From Myxococcales bacterium (lineage in GTDB: Bacteria > Myxococcota > Myxococcia > Myxococcales > Myxococcaceae), in assembly GCA_020846875.1 (NCBI GenBank), contig JADLDB010000086.1, positions 1 to 64,000 of the forward strand: DNA of 64,000 nucleotides, read 5' to 3'. Under the pieces are notes generated by a model that saw only the letters and a program-made list of their open reading frames with translations, did not search any database and was not told the origin of the DNA. The position numbers were made by a program, and so were the translations under genes. Position 1 is the first letter of the stretch; every line of letters begins with the position of its first letter. Of the stretch, positions 7,124-16,216 are shown in pieces.

Positions 7124-9660
7124 CCGGACACGTCACCGGAGCGACGCGTGCCGACCAGCTGCGCTGAGGCCGCTGCCGCGCCCAGGCCCACCGCCAGCGC
7201 GAGGCCGATGCGCGAAACCGGCGCGAGGCCCACCAACAGCAGCGCAAGGCCGGCCGCCCCTACCGCCACGAGGAAGGCCGCTCGCCGGCGCGTGGAGCCG
7301 GGGGCCCCGCCCGCCACCAGCGTGACGACGGGAGGAACGAGGAACAGCGCCGCGGAGCCCGAGTCCACGCCGAAGCCGAAGGTCCCGGTCGTGCCGAGCG
7401 TCACCGCCGCGGCCATCGCAGCCGCCAGCACCGTGAGTGCCGTGTCGAGGAGCCGCCGCGTCAACACCAGCAGCGCCAGCGCTCCCACGCCGAGGAGCAA
7501 CCCCAGCGCCGTCCACAGCCCGCGCAGGAGATCGCCTTCGATCTGCGCGGCCACCACCGGCAGGCCCGTCACCGTCACCGTGGCGGCCTCGCCCGTGCCT
7601 GGGTGTGGATCGAGGAGATCGGTGATCACACCCGCGGCGCGGACAGTGAAGGCCTCGGGCGCTCCCGGAGCCAGCCGCTCCACCAACTGCGCGGCCCGCA
7701 CCGCCAGGCGTGAGTCGTGCTCGCGGGTGAGGATGGTCTCGGTGAGCTCCTTCGCGTGCTCGCCCACGTCGGGGAAGGACGCCGCGACTGCTTCCACCTT
7801 CGCCGCGCGCTCAGCCGGGGCCACCGCGAGCGCGACCTCCAACTGCGCCCACTCCGCGTCCGTCGGGGAATAGGGAGAGTCCGGCGTCGCCAGCCAGGCC
7901 CGGACGCGGCGGTAGCTTTCCTGGCTCAGCGCCACCTGCGCTTCTTCCGGCAGCGGCGCGGTCGCCTCGGCCACCACTTCATCGACCCGCCCGGGCGCCA
8001 GCGCCACGGCGAAGACCGAGCTCAGCGCCAGCAACCGCTGCTTCGCAGCCGCCGCGCCCATCGACAGCGAGTCCTTCACCGCCGCCTCCACCACGCCCAC
8101 CAGCTCCGGCACCGGCTTCTCCGGCACGGTCGGCACCCGCAGCACCACCATCGCCTCGTCCCGCGCGTCGGAGGCGAGGTTCTTCACGTCCGGCCGGCCT
8201 TCGAGGAAGAACCACAGGTTCGCCAGCGAGTCGCGCGACGGGGGAATCCGGTGCACGCCGCCGAAGCCCTTGTTGAGGAAGCCGAGGATCTGCGACACCG
8301 AGCGCACGTCGGAGAAGGCGCGCGAGCCTTCGAGCAGATCGGTGAGCCGCATCAGCCGCGCCGCGACGTTCGGATCGCGGAGATCGCCCCTGAAGTCGAC
8401 CTGGATGAAGTCCGGCCCGCCGAAGCGGCGATCGAAGAAGGCCAGCGAGCGGCCGATCTCGTCGTCGGGGGTGAACATCGATTGGGGCGTGGCGCGGAAG
8501 TGTGCGCGCGTCGCGAGCCCGGCAGCGGCCAGAGCGACCACCAGCGCGCCGAGCACGAGCGCACGGGAAGGCGGGGCCTCCCCTCTCCCCTGCCCCTCGC
8601 CCTCCATGGGGGAGAGGGAAGCGCCGCTCAGCGGCACGAAGAGCAACACGCCAACGAGGAGCACGGCGATCGCGCCCAGTGACAGCCCCAGCCCGAAGTT
8701 GGACACGTAGGCGAAGGGCAACAGGCGCAACGGCGCCGCCGCGACGCCGACCGCGAGCACCGACGCCACCACCGGCCAGGGCAGCGGGTTCGGCGAGCCC
8801 TCCTCGAGCCCGCGCGCGTACGCCGCCACCGCCAGCACCAGCACGCCCAGCAACGCCGTCAGGGAGGTGAAGCTCAAGACGATCCCCAGCGCGCTCACCA
8901 GCCCCAGCCACACCACCAGGGACGCCGCCGCACAGCCGAGCACCACCGCGATGATCCGCACCCGCCGCACCATCACGCCCAGCACAATGAGGAGCAGCGC
9001 CACGAAGGCCGGCACCAGCCAGGGCAACTTCGCGTACACGCCGCGGGTGATGACGTCGGAGAAGAAGGCCGCGCCGAAGTACGCCGGCACGAGCGGGCCC
9101 TTGTGCTCCTCGACCGTGCGCTGCACCAGCGCCGCCAGCTCGGCCGGATCTTTCCGCGGATCCGCGCGCACCAGCACCATGTACCCGCGTTCGTCCCGAC
9201 TGATGAGCGCTCCCGACACCTGCGGGTTCGCCGCGATCTTCCTGCCCAGCGCCTCCAGGCTCGGCGCGTCGGCGGGCACGGAGGAGACCAGCAGCGACGT
9301 CTCCAGCGCGCCGTCCACCCCCTCCTGGATCGACTCGACGTTGGTGACGCTGGTCACCGACAGCACGCCGCCCGCCTTCTGCGCCGCCAGCGCGTCCGTC
9401 ACCTTCTTCACCGCCGCCAGCCCCTCAGCGGTTAGCGGCGCGCCGGGTTCCTCCAGGCCGATGATCAGCGAGTTGAACGCGTCGAACCGCCGCGACAGCT
9501 CGAGCCACTGCGTCACCGCCGGGCTCACCTTCGGCATGTGCTCGGTGACGTCCGAGCTGAAGGCGATCCGCGTGGACAGCGCCGCGCCGCCCAGGACGAG
9601 CAGCACGCCCGCGATCAGCGCCAACCCCCTGCGACGTTGGATGACCGCGACCAGGCTCAC
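7120..9660 (-). CDS. MMPL/RND-superfamily exporter
   Basis: An 846-residue integral membrane protein from a GTG at 9660. Layout is the RND/MMPL two-half plan: an N-terminal helix (ALIAGVLLVLGGAAL), a large periplasmic loop (about 35-210), a cluster of helices to about 390, a second loop (about 395-690), and a final helix cluster. It likely moves a lipid or hydrophobic substrate from the inner membrane toward the periplasm using the proton gradient. It is the last gene of a set with a lipoprotein, a DUF1302-like barrel and a LolA-like protein. A repeat-derived insert (SLSPMEGEGQGRGE) lies in a loop between helices near 347-362. The stop TAG comes from the CTAG end of the hairpin element, so the C-terminus may have been altered by insertion. 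Confidence 0.88.
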   Translation of the reverse strand: MSLVAVIQRRRGLALIAGVLLVLGGAALSTRIAFSSDVTEHMPKVSPAVTQWLELSRRFDAFNSLIIGLEEPGAPLTAEGLAAVKKVTDALAAQKAGGVLSVTSVTNVESIQEGVDGALETSLLVSSVPADAPSLEALGRKIAANPQVSGALISRDERGYMVLVRADPRKDPAELAALVQRTVEEHKGPLVPAYFGAAFFSDVITRGVYAKLPWLVPAFVALLLIVLGVMVRRVRIIAVVLGCAAASLVVWLGLVSALGIVLSFTSLTALLGVLVLAVAAYARGLEEGSPNPLPWPVVASVLAVGVAAAPLRLLPFAYVSNFGLGLSLGAIAVLLVGVLLFVPLSGASLSPMEGEGQGRGEAPPSRALVLGALVVALAAAGLATRAHFRATPQSMFTPDDEIGRSLAFFDRRFGGPDFIQVDFRGDLRDPNVAARLMRLTDLLEGSRAFSDVRSVSQILGFLNKGFGGVHRIPPSRDSLANLWFFLEGRPDVKNLASDARDEAMVVLRVPTVPEKPVPELVGVVEAAVKDSLSMGAAAAKQRLLALSSVFAVALAPGRVDEVVAEATAPLPEEAQVALSQESYRRVRAWLATPDSPYSPTDAEWAQLEVALAVAPAERAAKVEAVAASFPDVGEHAKELTETILTREHDSRLAVRAAQLVERLAPGAPEAFTVRAAGVITDLLDPHPGTGEAATVTVTGLPVVAAQIEGDLLRGLWTALGLLLGVGALALLVLTRRLLDTALTVLAAAMAAAVTLGTTGTFGFGVDSGSAALFLVPPVVTLVAGGAPGSTRRRAAFLVAVGAAGLALLLVGLAPVSRIGLALAVGLGAAAASAQLVGTRRSGDVSG
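8575..8620. repeat. REP-like palindromic repeat inserted in frame in the exporter gene
   Basis: ccctctcccc at 8581-8590 and ggggagaggg at 8609-8618 form a perfect 10-bp stem with an 18-base loop. On the coding strand it translates to SLSPMEGEGQGRGEA, a peptide typical of REP/BIME-like repeats read through in GC-rich bacteria and unlike the surrounding membrane helices. It keeps the reading frame and falls in an inter-helix loop. Confidence 0.6.
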
Positions 9661-9667
9661 GCGTGGC

Positions 9668-10525
9668 TCACTTCGGTGCGTCCTTGAAGACGGCCTGGTG
9701 ATCCCTGGCCAGCGCCTCGCAGGTGTACGTCTGGCCCACGCAGCGGAACTGGTACAGCGTTCCGGCGGCGTTCACCGTGATGGGCGCGGGCGTCAGCAGC
9801 AGTTGGTTGGTCGCCCCGAGCGCGCTCTCGTCAATGCGCGACTTCAGGACGCCCGTCAGCCACTGGTTGTCCAGCGTCAGCTTGCCCAGCTCGAAGCTGA
9901 ACACCGCCCGCCGGACCATGTAGCGGTCTCCGAGTGGGCTCAGGATGTTCAGCGTCACCCCGGGCTGCGTGTCCCCGTCCTGATCGAAGACGTGCGGATC
10001 GCCCATGTAGTTGTCCTTGCTGGGCAGCGGATCGTTGAGCGGATCGGTCAGGTTCTGCAGCGCCCACAACCACGGCAGATCCGCGGCGTGGAACGTCCCA
10101 TCGCTGGGCAACGGGACGCTCAAGGGCGCCTGGAACAGCGCCGCCTTGAGGCCCGCCGGCACCTGCGCCTTCCCCAGGTTGGTCGACTGGCCGGGCCCGG
10201 GGGTGATGGTGACGTCCTGGTTGCAGAAGCGCAGATCCATCGTGCCCGCCGCCGACTTCTCCGCGAGGAAGAGGTCGATCAACGTCATCTTCCACGGCGT
10301 GCCCAAGGGAGAGATGGACGTGTCCTGGTACAGGCGCACCGCCCACTTCCCGCCGTAGCCCGAGCACATGGGCGTGCCGATGTCGACGGGGCCTCCCGTG
10401 CCCGCGTCCACCGGCTGCGGCGTGGGGTACAGCTCTTCGAGGCGCGCCAGACCGTCGGAGTGCAGGCCACAGCCCGCGGCGGCGAGGGACAGGGACGAGA
10501 TGAGGCCGAGCGTTCTGAAGTTCAT
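9668..10525 (-). CDS. Lipoprotein of the exporter operon
   Basis: A 285-residue protein with a lipoprotein signal MNFRTLGLISSLSLAAAGC. The mature chain is Pro/Gly/Asp-rich at first (PVDAGTGG), then a beta-rich domain with a few Cys residues (MCSGYGG, FRCVGQTYTC). No known family recognised. The gene begins 9 bases after the barrel gene and stops 7 bases before the exporter gene, so it is almost certainly co-transcribed and a partner of the export system, perhaps linking exporter and outer membrane. Confidence 0.7.
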   Translation of the reverse strand: MNFRTLGLISSLSLAAAGCGLHSDGLARLEELYPTPQPVDAGTGGPVDIGTPMCSGYGGKWAVRLYQDTSISPLGTPWKMTLIDLFLAEKSAAGTMDLRFCNQDVTITPGPGQSTNLGKAQVPAGLKAALFQAPLSVPLPSDGTFHAADLPWLWALQNLTDPLNDPLPSKDNYMGDPHVFDQDGDTQPGVTLNILSPLGDRYMVRRAVFSFELGKLTLDNQWLTGVLKSRIDESALGATNQLLLTPAPITVNAAGTLYQFRCVGQTYTCEALARDHQAVFKDAPK

Positions 10526-10534
10526 GCGCGGCTC

Positions 10535-12043
10535 CTAGAAGGTGAAGCGCACCTTGAGGTACGCGAAGGAACGACCGGCGGCCTTCTGCCCGAACTTCTC
10601 GCGCGCCGCGTAGTCGTAGGTATTCGACGGCGTGGTCTTCCCGCCGAAGATGAAGGCGCCCACCAGCGCCTCGAGGCCCGGGGTGATCACCCAGGTGAGC
10701 TGTGGGTTGGCCACGTTGGACAGATCGTCGACGTTGAGGATCCCCGCCAGGCGCAGCTTGAGCGAGTCGGAGCGGAACTTGAGCTCGGCGGTGGCCACCA
10801 CGTAGTTGTGCACGCCGTAGGCGTCGTTGAACTCGTCGAAGAAGCCGCGCAGGTACATCGCGTTCACGTAGAGCCACTTGGTGAACGTGTAGTCCATGCC
10901 GAAGGTGGCCTTGATGAACGGCGTGGACGGAACGTTGACGCTCGTCGCCTCGTAGATCTTCGCGTCGCCCTGGTAGGCGCGCAGCCCGAAGGTGACCTGC
11001 TCGGGGAAGATCACCGCCAGCTCGCCGACGATCCCCACGTCGAACAGCCACGGCGCGGTGTAGCTGAAGTCCAGCCCGGCGACCTGCATGCGCGGGTACA
11101 TCACCTCGGCCACGTAATCGACGTTCACCTTCCCCGGCTGCGTGGTGGACGGGTTGGCGACCGCCGCGGCGTTGTAGGCGATCGGGTACGGGAAGCGGCC
11201 GTAGTAGTAGGTGAGCGCGAAGTCGATCGTCTCGAAGCTGAACTTCGCGCGGGCGCCCACCTGCGAGTCCGCGAAGGTGTACTTCGGCATGTACAGGTTC
11301 ACCTGCGGCGTGGCGAAGTTGAGCGAGCAGGGGTCGACCGAGGCGAACAGATCGGCGAGCGCCTGGTTGTCCTCCACGGAGAGCGGCGGCGCAGGGAACG
11401 ACGACAGACAGCCGTTGGCGTCGGTCTCCACCGCGAAGCCCAGCGGCGCCGACGGCGGTAGCAGCGCCGGCTTGAACACGGGGATCCACACCGCGGTCAG
11501 GGTGAGCCAGTCCGCCGGGTAGACGTCCACCTCGAACATCTGGTTGGGGACCTTCCGCACGTAGTCCATCGGATCGTAGAAGTCGTGCGGGTTGAGCAGG
11601 TCGACCTGGTTGAAGACGTCGGCCGAGCCCCAGGTCTGGACCATGCGGCCGGCCTTCAGGTCGAGCCAGCTCCAGGGCAGGCCGCGCGTCGCCACGTACG
11701 CCTGGTCCACCTGGACGCTGAAGGGATCGACCTGGTTCCTGTCCCTCGAGAGCCCGGGAAGATCGTCGGCGGTGTTGAAGCCGTAGAAGCGCAGCCGCCC
11801 GTCGAACACCGCCACCAGCGAGTCGTGGGGGCGGATCTCCGCGTGGAGGATCGCGTCGTTGCGGTTGATGGCGAAGTTGTAGCCCTCGCCTTCCACCGGG
11901 CCGCGGTAGTCCTCGACGTTGAAGCGCACGTCGGTCTCCAGCAGGCCCGAGAGGGAGATCATGTCCAGCCAGCCCTCGGCGCGGGCGGCGGACGGCAGCA
12001 GGACGAAGAGCGCGCAGAGCGCGAAGAGAACACGGCGGAGCAT
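10535..12043 (-). CDS. DUF1302-like outer membrane beta-barrel
   Basis: A 502-residue protein with a cleavable signal peptide ending near PSAARA|EG. The mature part is a repeated pattern of amphipathic strands ending in F (KVRFTF at the C-terminus, the classic outer-membrane barrel signature). Motifs such as RNDAILHAEI, GRMVQTWGSADVFNQVDLLNP and PNQMFEVDVYP match DUF1302-type proteins, which commonly sit beside MMPL/RND genes and LolA-fold proteins. Expected location is the outer membrane, where it would accept or pass the exported substrate. It lies 18 bases after the LolA-like gene. Confidence 0.75.
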   Translation of the reverse strand: MLRRVLFALCALFVLLPSAARAEGWLDMISLSGLLETDVRFNVEDYRGPVEGEGYNFAINRNDAILHAEIRPHDSLVAVFDGRLRFYGFNTADDLPGLSRDRNQVDPFSVQVDQAYVATRGLPWSWLDLKAGRMVQTWGSADVFNQVDLLNPHDFYDPMDYVRKVPNQMFEVDVYPADWLTLTAVWIPVFKPALLPPSAPLGFAVETDANGCLSSFPAPPLSVEDNQALADLFASVDPCSLNFATPQVNLYMPKYTFADSQVGARAKFSFETIDFALTYYYGRFPYPIAYNAAAVANPSTTQPGKVNVDYVAEVMYPRMQVAGLDFSYTAPWLFDVGIVGELAVIFPEQVTFGLRAYQGDAKIYEATSVNVPSTPFIKATFGMDYTFTKWLYVNAMYLRGFFDEFNDAYGVHNYVVATAELKFRSDSLKLRLAGILNVDDLSNVANPQLTWVITPGLEALVGAFIFGGKTTPSNTYDYAAREKFGQKAAGRSFAYLKVRFTF

Positions 12044-12061
12044 GCGGTCACCCCCGAACGA

Positions 12062-12856
12062 TCACTTGCCCCACTGCAGGCTGCGCACGGTGAACAGGTC
12101 GTCCTTGAGGCCCTGGTTCACCACGAAGTCGAGGATGTCCATCTCCGTGCGGTGGCCGGTGCGCGGGTCCGACACGGTGATCTTCTTGTTGCGCATCACC
12201 CCGTGGAAGTCGGTGAAGTTGGTGTTGACGAAGCGCTTCACCTCTTCACCGGCCTTGTTGAAGTAGTGCGTCTCCTGCTGGGCAAAGGTCTTCTTGTCCA
12301 CGCGGTGCTGCACCTTCGAGTACGCGCTGTCAGCCGACTTCGGGGTGAGCAGCAGCCAGTACGAGGTGTCGTCTTCCTTCTCGAGGGACAGGTTCCAGTC
12401 CGCCGCCCAGCTCACCTGCGCCATGTCCTCGCTGGAGAGATCCGAGCCGGCCAGCGACTGGTTCATGTTGTGCGCGGCCACCCGGCGCACCTTCTTGAAG
12501 CCGGGCAGGTACACGTGCACGGTGTTGCGATCCTCCACCAGCGTGGACATGCCCTTCATCTCGCCGGAGGTGAACTGGATCAGCCGCTTCTTGTCGCCCT
12601 TCTGGAACATGGTCATGTCGTAGGACTTCTTCGAGCCGTCGACCTCGAAGACGGTGATGCGGATCTCCATCTTCTGATCCGCGAAGCCGTTGTTGAGCGC
12701 CTCCATCTTCGCGAGGATCTCCTGCGGGGACAGCTTCGGCGCGGCGGCGGGTGCGGCGGCTGGAGGCGGCGTCGGCGGCGCCGGCGTGGAGGCGTCCTCC
12801 TGTGCGAGGGCCAGGCCCCAGACCAACAGCGCTGCCACCACGGTGCTTCGAATCAT
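12062..12856 (-). CDS. LolA-fold outer-membrane lipoprotein-sorting-like protein
   Basis: A 264-residue protein. The ATG at 12856 is preferred because GGGAG lies just upstream and a signal peptide (MIRSTVVAALLVWGLALAQ) follows. After a Pro/Ala linker comes the LolA-like domain: EILAKMEALNNGFADQKMEI, YDMTMFQKGDKKRLIQF, and the IWLYxP-type strand VHVYLPGFKKVRRV. Families with this fold (outer membrane lipoprotein-sorting protein, MxaA/DUF-type) accompany MMPL exporters and DUF1302 barrels. It would carry a hydrophobic cargo through the periplasm. It is the first gene of the operon and faces the palindrome at 12931-12944. Confidence 0.8.
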   Translation of the reverse strand: MIRSTVVAALLVWGLALAQEDASTPAPPTPPPAAAPAAAPKLSPQEILAKMEALNNGFADQKMEIRITVFEVDGSKKSYDMTMFQKGDKKRLIQFTSGEMKGMSTLVEDRNTVHVYLPGFKKVRRVAAHNMNQSLAGSDLSSEDMAQVSWAADWNLSLEKEDDTSYWLLLTPKSADSAYSKVQHRVDKKTFAQQETHYFNKAGEEVKRFVNTNFTDFHGVMRNKKITVSDPRTGHRTEMDILDFVVNQGLKDDLFTVRSLQWGK

Positions 12857-12930
12857 GTGACGTCTCCCAAAGGGTGCGAACCGGTTCAGGCATTTACCGG
12901 TCGAGGACGCCGGCCAACAGCGCGCATTCG

Positions 12931-12944
12931 CTGACAATTGTCAG
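12931..12944. promoter_or_regulatory. Perfect 14-bp palindrome in a divergent promoter region
   Basis: CTGACAATTGTCAG is its own reverse complement. It lies in the 112 bases between the LolA-like gene (minus) and the metallophosphoesterase gene (plus), 74 bases from the former start and 24 from the latter. Such a site fits binding of a dimeric repressor of the TetR or MarR type. No candidate regulator gene is adjacent. The promoter elements themselves could not be placed with confidence. Confidence 0.5.
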
Positions 12945-12968
12945 TCGGCCTAGACTGGTGAGTGCTCC

Positions 12969-14063
12969 GTGAGACGCCTCGGCCTCGTCCTGTCCGATCT
13001 GCACCTCGGCACCGGTCACCGGTTGGGGCGGATCAACGTCTACGACGACTTCAAGGAGGACGAGCGGCTGGTCCAGTTGCTGGCGAAGCACACCCAGGCC
13101 GACGCGGCGACGCACCTGGTGCTCAACGGGGACATCTTCGATCTGCTGAAGGTGCCGATCCTCGGCAAGTTCCCCGACGCGATCGGCGAGCGGCTCGCCT
13201 GCATCAAGCTGTACAAGTGCCTCAAGGGACACCCGCGGGTGGTGGAGGCGCTGGCCGCCTTCCTGAAGCGCGAAGAGAACGTCATCACCTATCAGCCGGG
13301 CAACCACGACATGGAGCTGTGGTTCCCCGCCGCGCAGGCGCTGTTCCGCCGCTTCATCACCGGCGACGACGCGCACCCGCGGATCCGCTTCGTGGACTTT
13401 GGCCACACCTTCTTCACCCTGGACGGCGTGCAGTTCCACCACGGGCACCAGTTCGAGGCGCTGCACGCGATGGACTTCGGGCGCCTCATCCTCCAGCGGC
13501 CGGGGCGGGAGCCGATCCTCAACCTGCCCTGGGGCAGCCTCTTCATTCTCCACGTGGTGAACGAGCTGGTGCGGGAGCGCCCGTACCTCGACAAGGTGCA
13601 CCCCTTCTGGCCGCTCTTCGTGGGGGGGATGATCTTCGACACCCGCTTCACCTCGAAGATGATGGCCACCTCGGCGTGGGCCTTCCTCAAGGCGCGCTTC
13701 AACCCGAGCTGGTGGCAGAAGCGGCCGTTCGAGAAGGTGTCGAAGTTCCTGCGCAACGACCTGGGCTTCTTCGAGCAGCTCGATCGCTTCGCGCAGAAGC
13801 AGCTCACCAGCCACCGGGATCTGCGCGCGGTGTTCATGGGCCACACCCACGTGCCGATGGTGCGCACCTGGAAGGCGCACGGGGTGACGAAGGTGTACGT
13901 CAACACCGGGACGTGGATCCCCATGGTCGATCTCGGCCTCGGGAGGCTGGGGCAGCGGCTCGAGCTGCACTACGGGGCCATCGAGTGGCTGGCCGACGGG
14001 CCGCGGGCGTCCCTGCACCGCTGGCACGGGGTGCGGGGCGAGAGCGAAGAGATCTTCGCCTGA
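12969..14063 (+). CDS. Metallophosphoesterase (calcineurin-like), cytoplasmic
   Basis: A 364-residue protein from a GTG start. All five metal-site blocks are present: SDLHLGT (9-15), GDIFD (~54-58), GNHDME (~110-115), HGHQFE (~158-163) and GHTHVPM (~292-298). A Trp/aromatic-rich middle (about 175-270) is longer than in small phosphoesterases such as LpxH and may form a membrane-facing surface. No signal peptide. The substrate is unknown; a UDP-2,3-diacylglucosamine-type or other lipid-linked phosphoester would suit its position next to an envelope export operon, but that is only context. Confidence 0.88.
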   Translation: MRRLGLVLSDLHLGTGHRLGRINVYDDFKEDERLVQLLAKHTQADAATHLVLNGDIFDLLKVPILGKFPDAIGERLACIKLYKCLKGHPRVVEALAAFLKREENVITYQPGNHDMELWFPAAQALFRRFITGDDAHPRIRFVDFGHTFFTLDGVQFHHGHQFEALHAMDFGRLILQRPGREPILNLPWGSLFILHVVNELVRERPYLDKVHPFWPLFVGGMIFDTRFTSKMMATSAWAFLKARFNPSWWQKRPFEKVSKFLRNDLGFFEQLDRFAQKQLTSHRDLRAVFMGHTHVPMVRTWKAHGVTKVYVNTGTWIPMVDLGLGRLGQRLELHYGAIEWLADGPRASLHRWHGVRGESEEIFA

Positions 14064-14114
14064 GTGAAACTCGGCTGCGGCCTGGCGCATGATGCCCGCG
14101 GGGAGGCCCTTCCG

Positions 14115-16130
14115 ATGCGGCGCGTGGTCATCGCGGTGGTGCTGGGAGTCGCGGCGGGGCTGGCCGGAACGTGGTCCTTCGTGTCCGAGCGCTCGCCGGA
14201 TCCGGCCTCGTCATTCGAAGCCCCTGCGGCTCCAGGCGAAGCGCCTGCACCCACGGCGGTGGCCCTTCCGCGCGCAGAAGATCGCGCCCGCCCCGGCCTG
14301 TGGATCACCGTCCGCGCCAATGGCCAACTCGTCTCTGGCGCGCGCGTGGAGGTGTGGCGGCGCTTCCACGACGAGGCGAAGGGCGGCGTGCGGTGGCTGC
14401 CCCTGGGCCGGGAGTGGACCGACGAGAAGGGCTCCGCCAGCTTCCCCGCGATGATGGGCCGCTACGGCGTGCGCGCCACCGCCACGGGGCGGACCGCGCT
14501 GGCCGAGGTGGACGTGGTGATCGCCGACGAGCCGACGGCGCTGGAGGTGACGCTGGGCGCGGCGCGCGTCCTCTCCGGGCGGGTGATCGACCAGGAGACG
14601 ACCGCGCCCATCGCAGGAGCGCTCGTCACGGCCGCCGCGCAGTCCTCGGGCGCTCACACGCAGCCGTGGCGCTTCCCCGCCGAGACACACGTCACCACCC
14701 AGGCCGACGGGCTGGGCCGCTTCCGGCTGGAGCTGCCTGACGGCCTCGACGTGGAGCTGCAGGCGATGGCCCCCGGCTTCGCGCGCGGTGGGACCGAGGT
14801 CGACGCCGGGGACACCGAGATGACGATCTCCCTGGTGCGCGCGGCGAGGGTGGACGGCCTGGTGGTGGACCCCTCCGGGCAGCCCCTCGCGGGTGCGACG
14901 GTGGACAGCGAGCCGCGCGAGGCGCCGCCGCTCGTCACAGGCGCCGACGGCCGCTTCACTCTGACGCTGCGGCCCGGCGCCACCTCGCTGCACGCCGCGA
15001 GTTCAGGCGGCCTGCAGGCGCTCACCCGCGTGCAGACCGCGGCTGGGCAACACCTGAAGGACGTGCGGCTGGTGGTCGCCGCGCAGGGCGATCTGACCGG
15101 GCGCGTGGTGGACACCTCGGGCGCGGGCGTGGCGGGCGTCGAGGTGCGCGTCCTGGCCGAGCCGGACTTCGTCGAGCTGGCCACGCTGCAGACGGACGGA
15201 AGCGGCGCCTTCACCGCGGTGAAGCTGCCGGCGACCCGGGCGGCCCTCTTCGCGCGCTCGGGCAACGGGGCGCGCGCCCGGCAGGTGGGGCTGGAGCTGC
15301 CGCTGGCGGGTCCGGTGGAGCTCCACCTCTCGGGGAGCGCCTCCGTCGAAGGCCAGGTGGTGAACGCGACGGGGCAAGCACTGGCCAACGCGCTCGTCGA
15401 GCTGGAGTGGAGCAAGGGGCTGGGCGAGCCAGCCGTGCGCGCGCGCACCGACGCCGAGGGGCGATTTCGGGCGGACGATCTGCTCCCGGGGGTGATCACC
15501 GCGCACGCCACGCTGGGCGACGCGTCGTCCGAGGACGTGGAACTCTACCTCCCGGAGGGCCAGACGGTGCTCACCAACCTGACGCTGGTGCGCCGGGGCC
15601 GGCTCAAGGGCCTGGTGCAGGCGGACAGCCCCCGGCGCTTCTGGATCTTCCCCGACCAGGCGGACGGACCGCCCCAGTTCCGGCGCGCCTTCCCCACCGA
15701 TGATCAAGGCCGCTTCGACGAGTGGGTGCTGCCGGGCCACTACATCGTCCGGGTGAGCTCCCCGTCGCAGGTCCTCGCGCAGCATGAGGGCGGCGTGGAG
15801 GTGGACATTCGGGCGGGTGAGACGACGGAGGTGGCGCTGGCCGTTGCTGCCGGTGACTCCAACGAGGTGCCCGAGTCGGTGATGGCCCCGGAGCTGGGCA
15901 GCGGCGTCAGCTTCGACACTGGCCCGGGCGGAGTCGTGATCAGCTTCCTGATGAGCGAGTGTCCTGCCCAGAAGGCCGGCCTCCAGGTGGGGGATCTGCT
16001 GCTCAGCATCGACGGCGAGCCGATCACCCGGACGCTCGACGCCTTCGAGCGCCTCAAGCGCCCGCGCGGCGAGGTCGCGCAGCTCACCGTCCGGCGCGGC
16101 GGGCACGACGTGGCGTTCACCCTGAAGTGA
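14115..16130 (+). CDS. Carboxypeptidase-regulatory-like repeat protein with C-terminal PDZ domain
   Basis: A 671-residue protein. The ATG at 14115 is chosen because an N-terminal membrane anchor (MRRVVIAVVLGVAAGLAG) follows directly. Residues ~60-560 hold about six beta-sandwich repeats of the CarboxypepD_reg type, each with a GxVxDxxG-like strand (SGRVIDQ, DGLVVDPSGQ, TGRVVDTSG, EGQVVNATGQ). The last 90 residues form a PDZ domain (GVSFDTGPGGVVISF, AGLQVGDLLLSIDGEPI). No protease domain is attached, so it is probably a periplasmic or surface adaptor. It begins 51 bases after the phosphoesterase gene and likely shares its transcript. Confidence 0.8.
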   Translation: MRRVVIAVVLGVAAGLAGTWSFVSERSPDPASSFEAPAAPGEAPAPTAVALPRAEDRARPGLWITVRANGQLVSGARVEVWRRFHDEAKGGVRWLPLGREWTDEKGSASFPAMMGRYGVRATATGRTALAEVDVVIADEPTALEVTLGAARVLSGRVIDQETTAPIAGALVTAAAQSSGAHTQPWRFPAETHVTTQADGLGRFRLELPDGLDVELQAMAPGFARGGTEVDAGDTEMTISLVRAARVDGLVVDPSGQPLAGATVDSEPREAPPLVTGADGRFTLTLRPGATSLHAASSGGLQALTRVQTAAGQHLKDVRLVVAAQGDLTGRVVDTSGAGVAGVEVRVLAEPDFVELATLQTDGSGAFTAVKLPATRAALFARSGNGARARQVGLELPLAGPVELHLSGSASVEGQVVNATGQALANALVELEWSKGLGEPAVRARTDAEGRFRADDLLPGVITAHATLGDASSEDVELYLPEGQTVLTNLTLVRRGRLKGLVQADSPRRFWIFPDQADGPPQFRRAFPTDDQGRFDEWVLPGHYIVRVSSPSQVLAQHEGGVEVDIRAGETTEVALAVAAGDSNEVPESVMAPELGSGVSFDTGPGGVVISFLMSECPAQKAGLQVGDLLLSIDGEPITRTLDAFERLKRPRGEVAQLTVRRGGHDVAFTLK

Positions 16131-16154
16131 CGCCACGCGGTGATGGAAGACGAC

Positions 16155-16189
16155 TCGGGCCGGCGCCCCCGCGAGGAGCACCGGCCCGA
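16155..16189. terminator. Hairpin between convergent genes
   Basis: tcgggccgg (16155-16163) pairs perfectly with ccggcccga (16181-16189) around a 17-base loop, in the 86-base gap between two convergent genes. No T-run follows on either strand, so a role as terminator is plausible but not shown. Confidence 0.4.
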
Positions 16190-16216
16190 AGGGCGCAGAT
16201 CAGCACGGCGCGACGA

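Noticed and set aside
8867-11461. An 864-codon plus-strand open frame opposite the exporter operon
   Set aside because: Antisense of the exporter, lipoprotein and barrel genes, with no domain or signal of its own.
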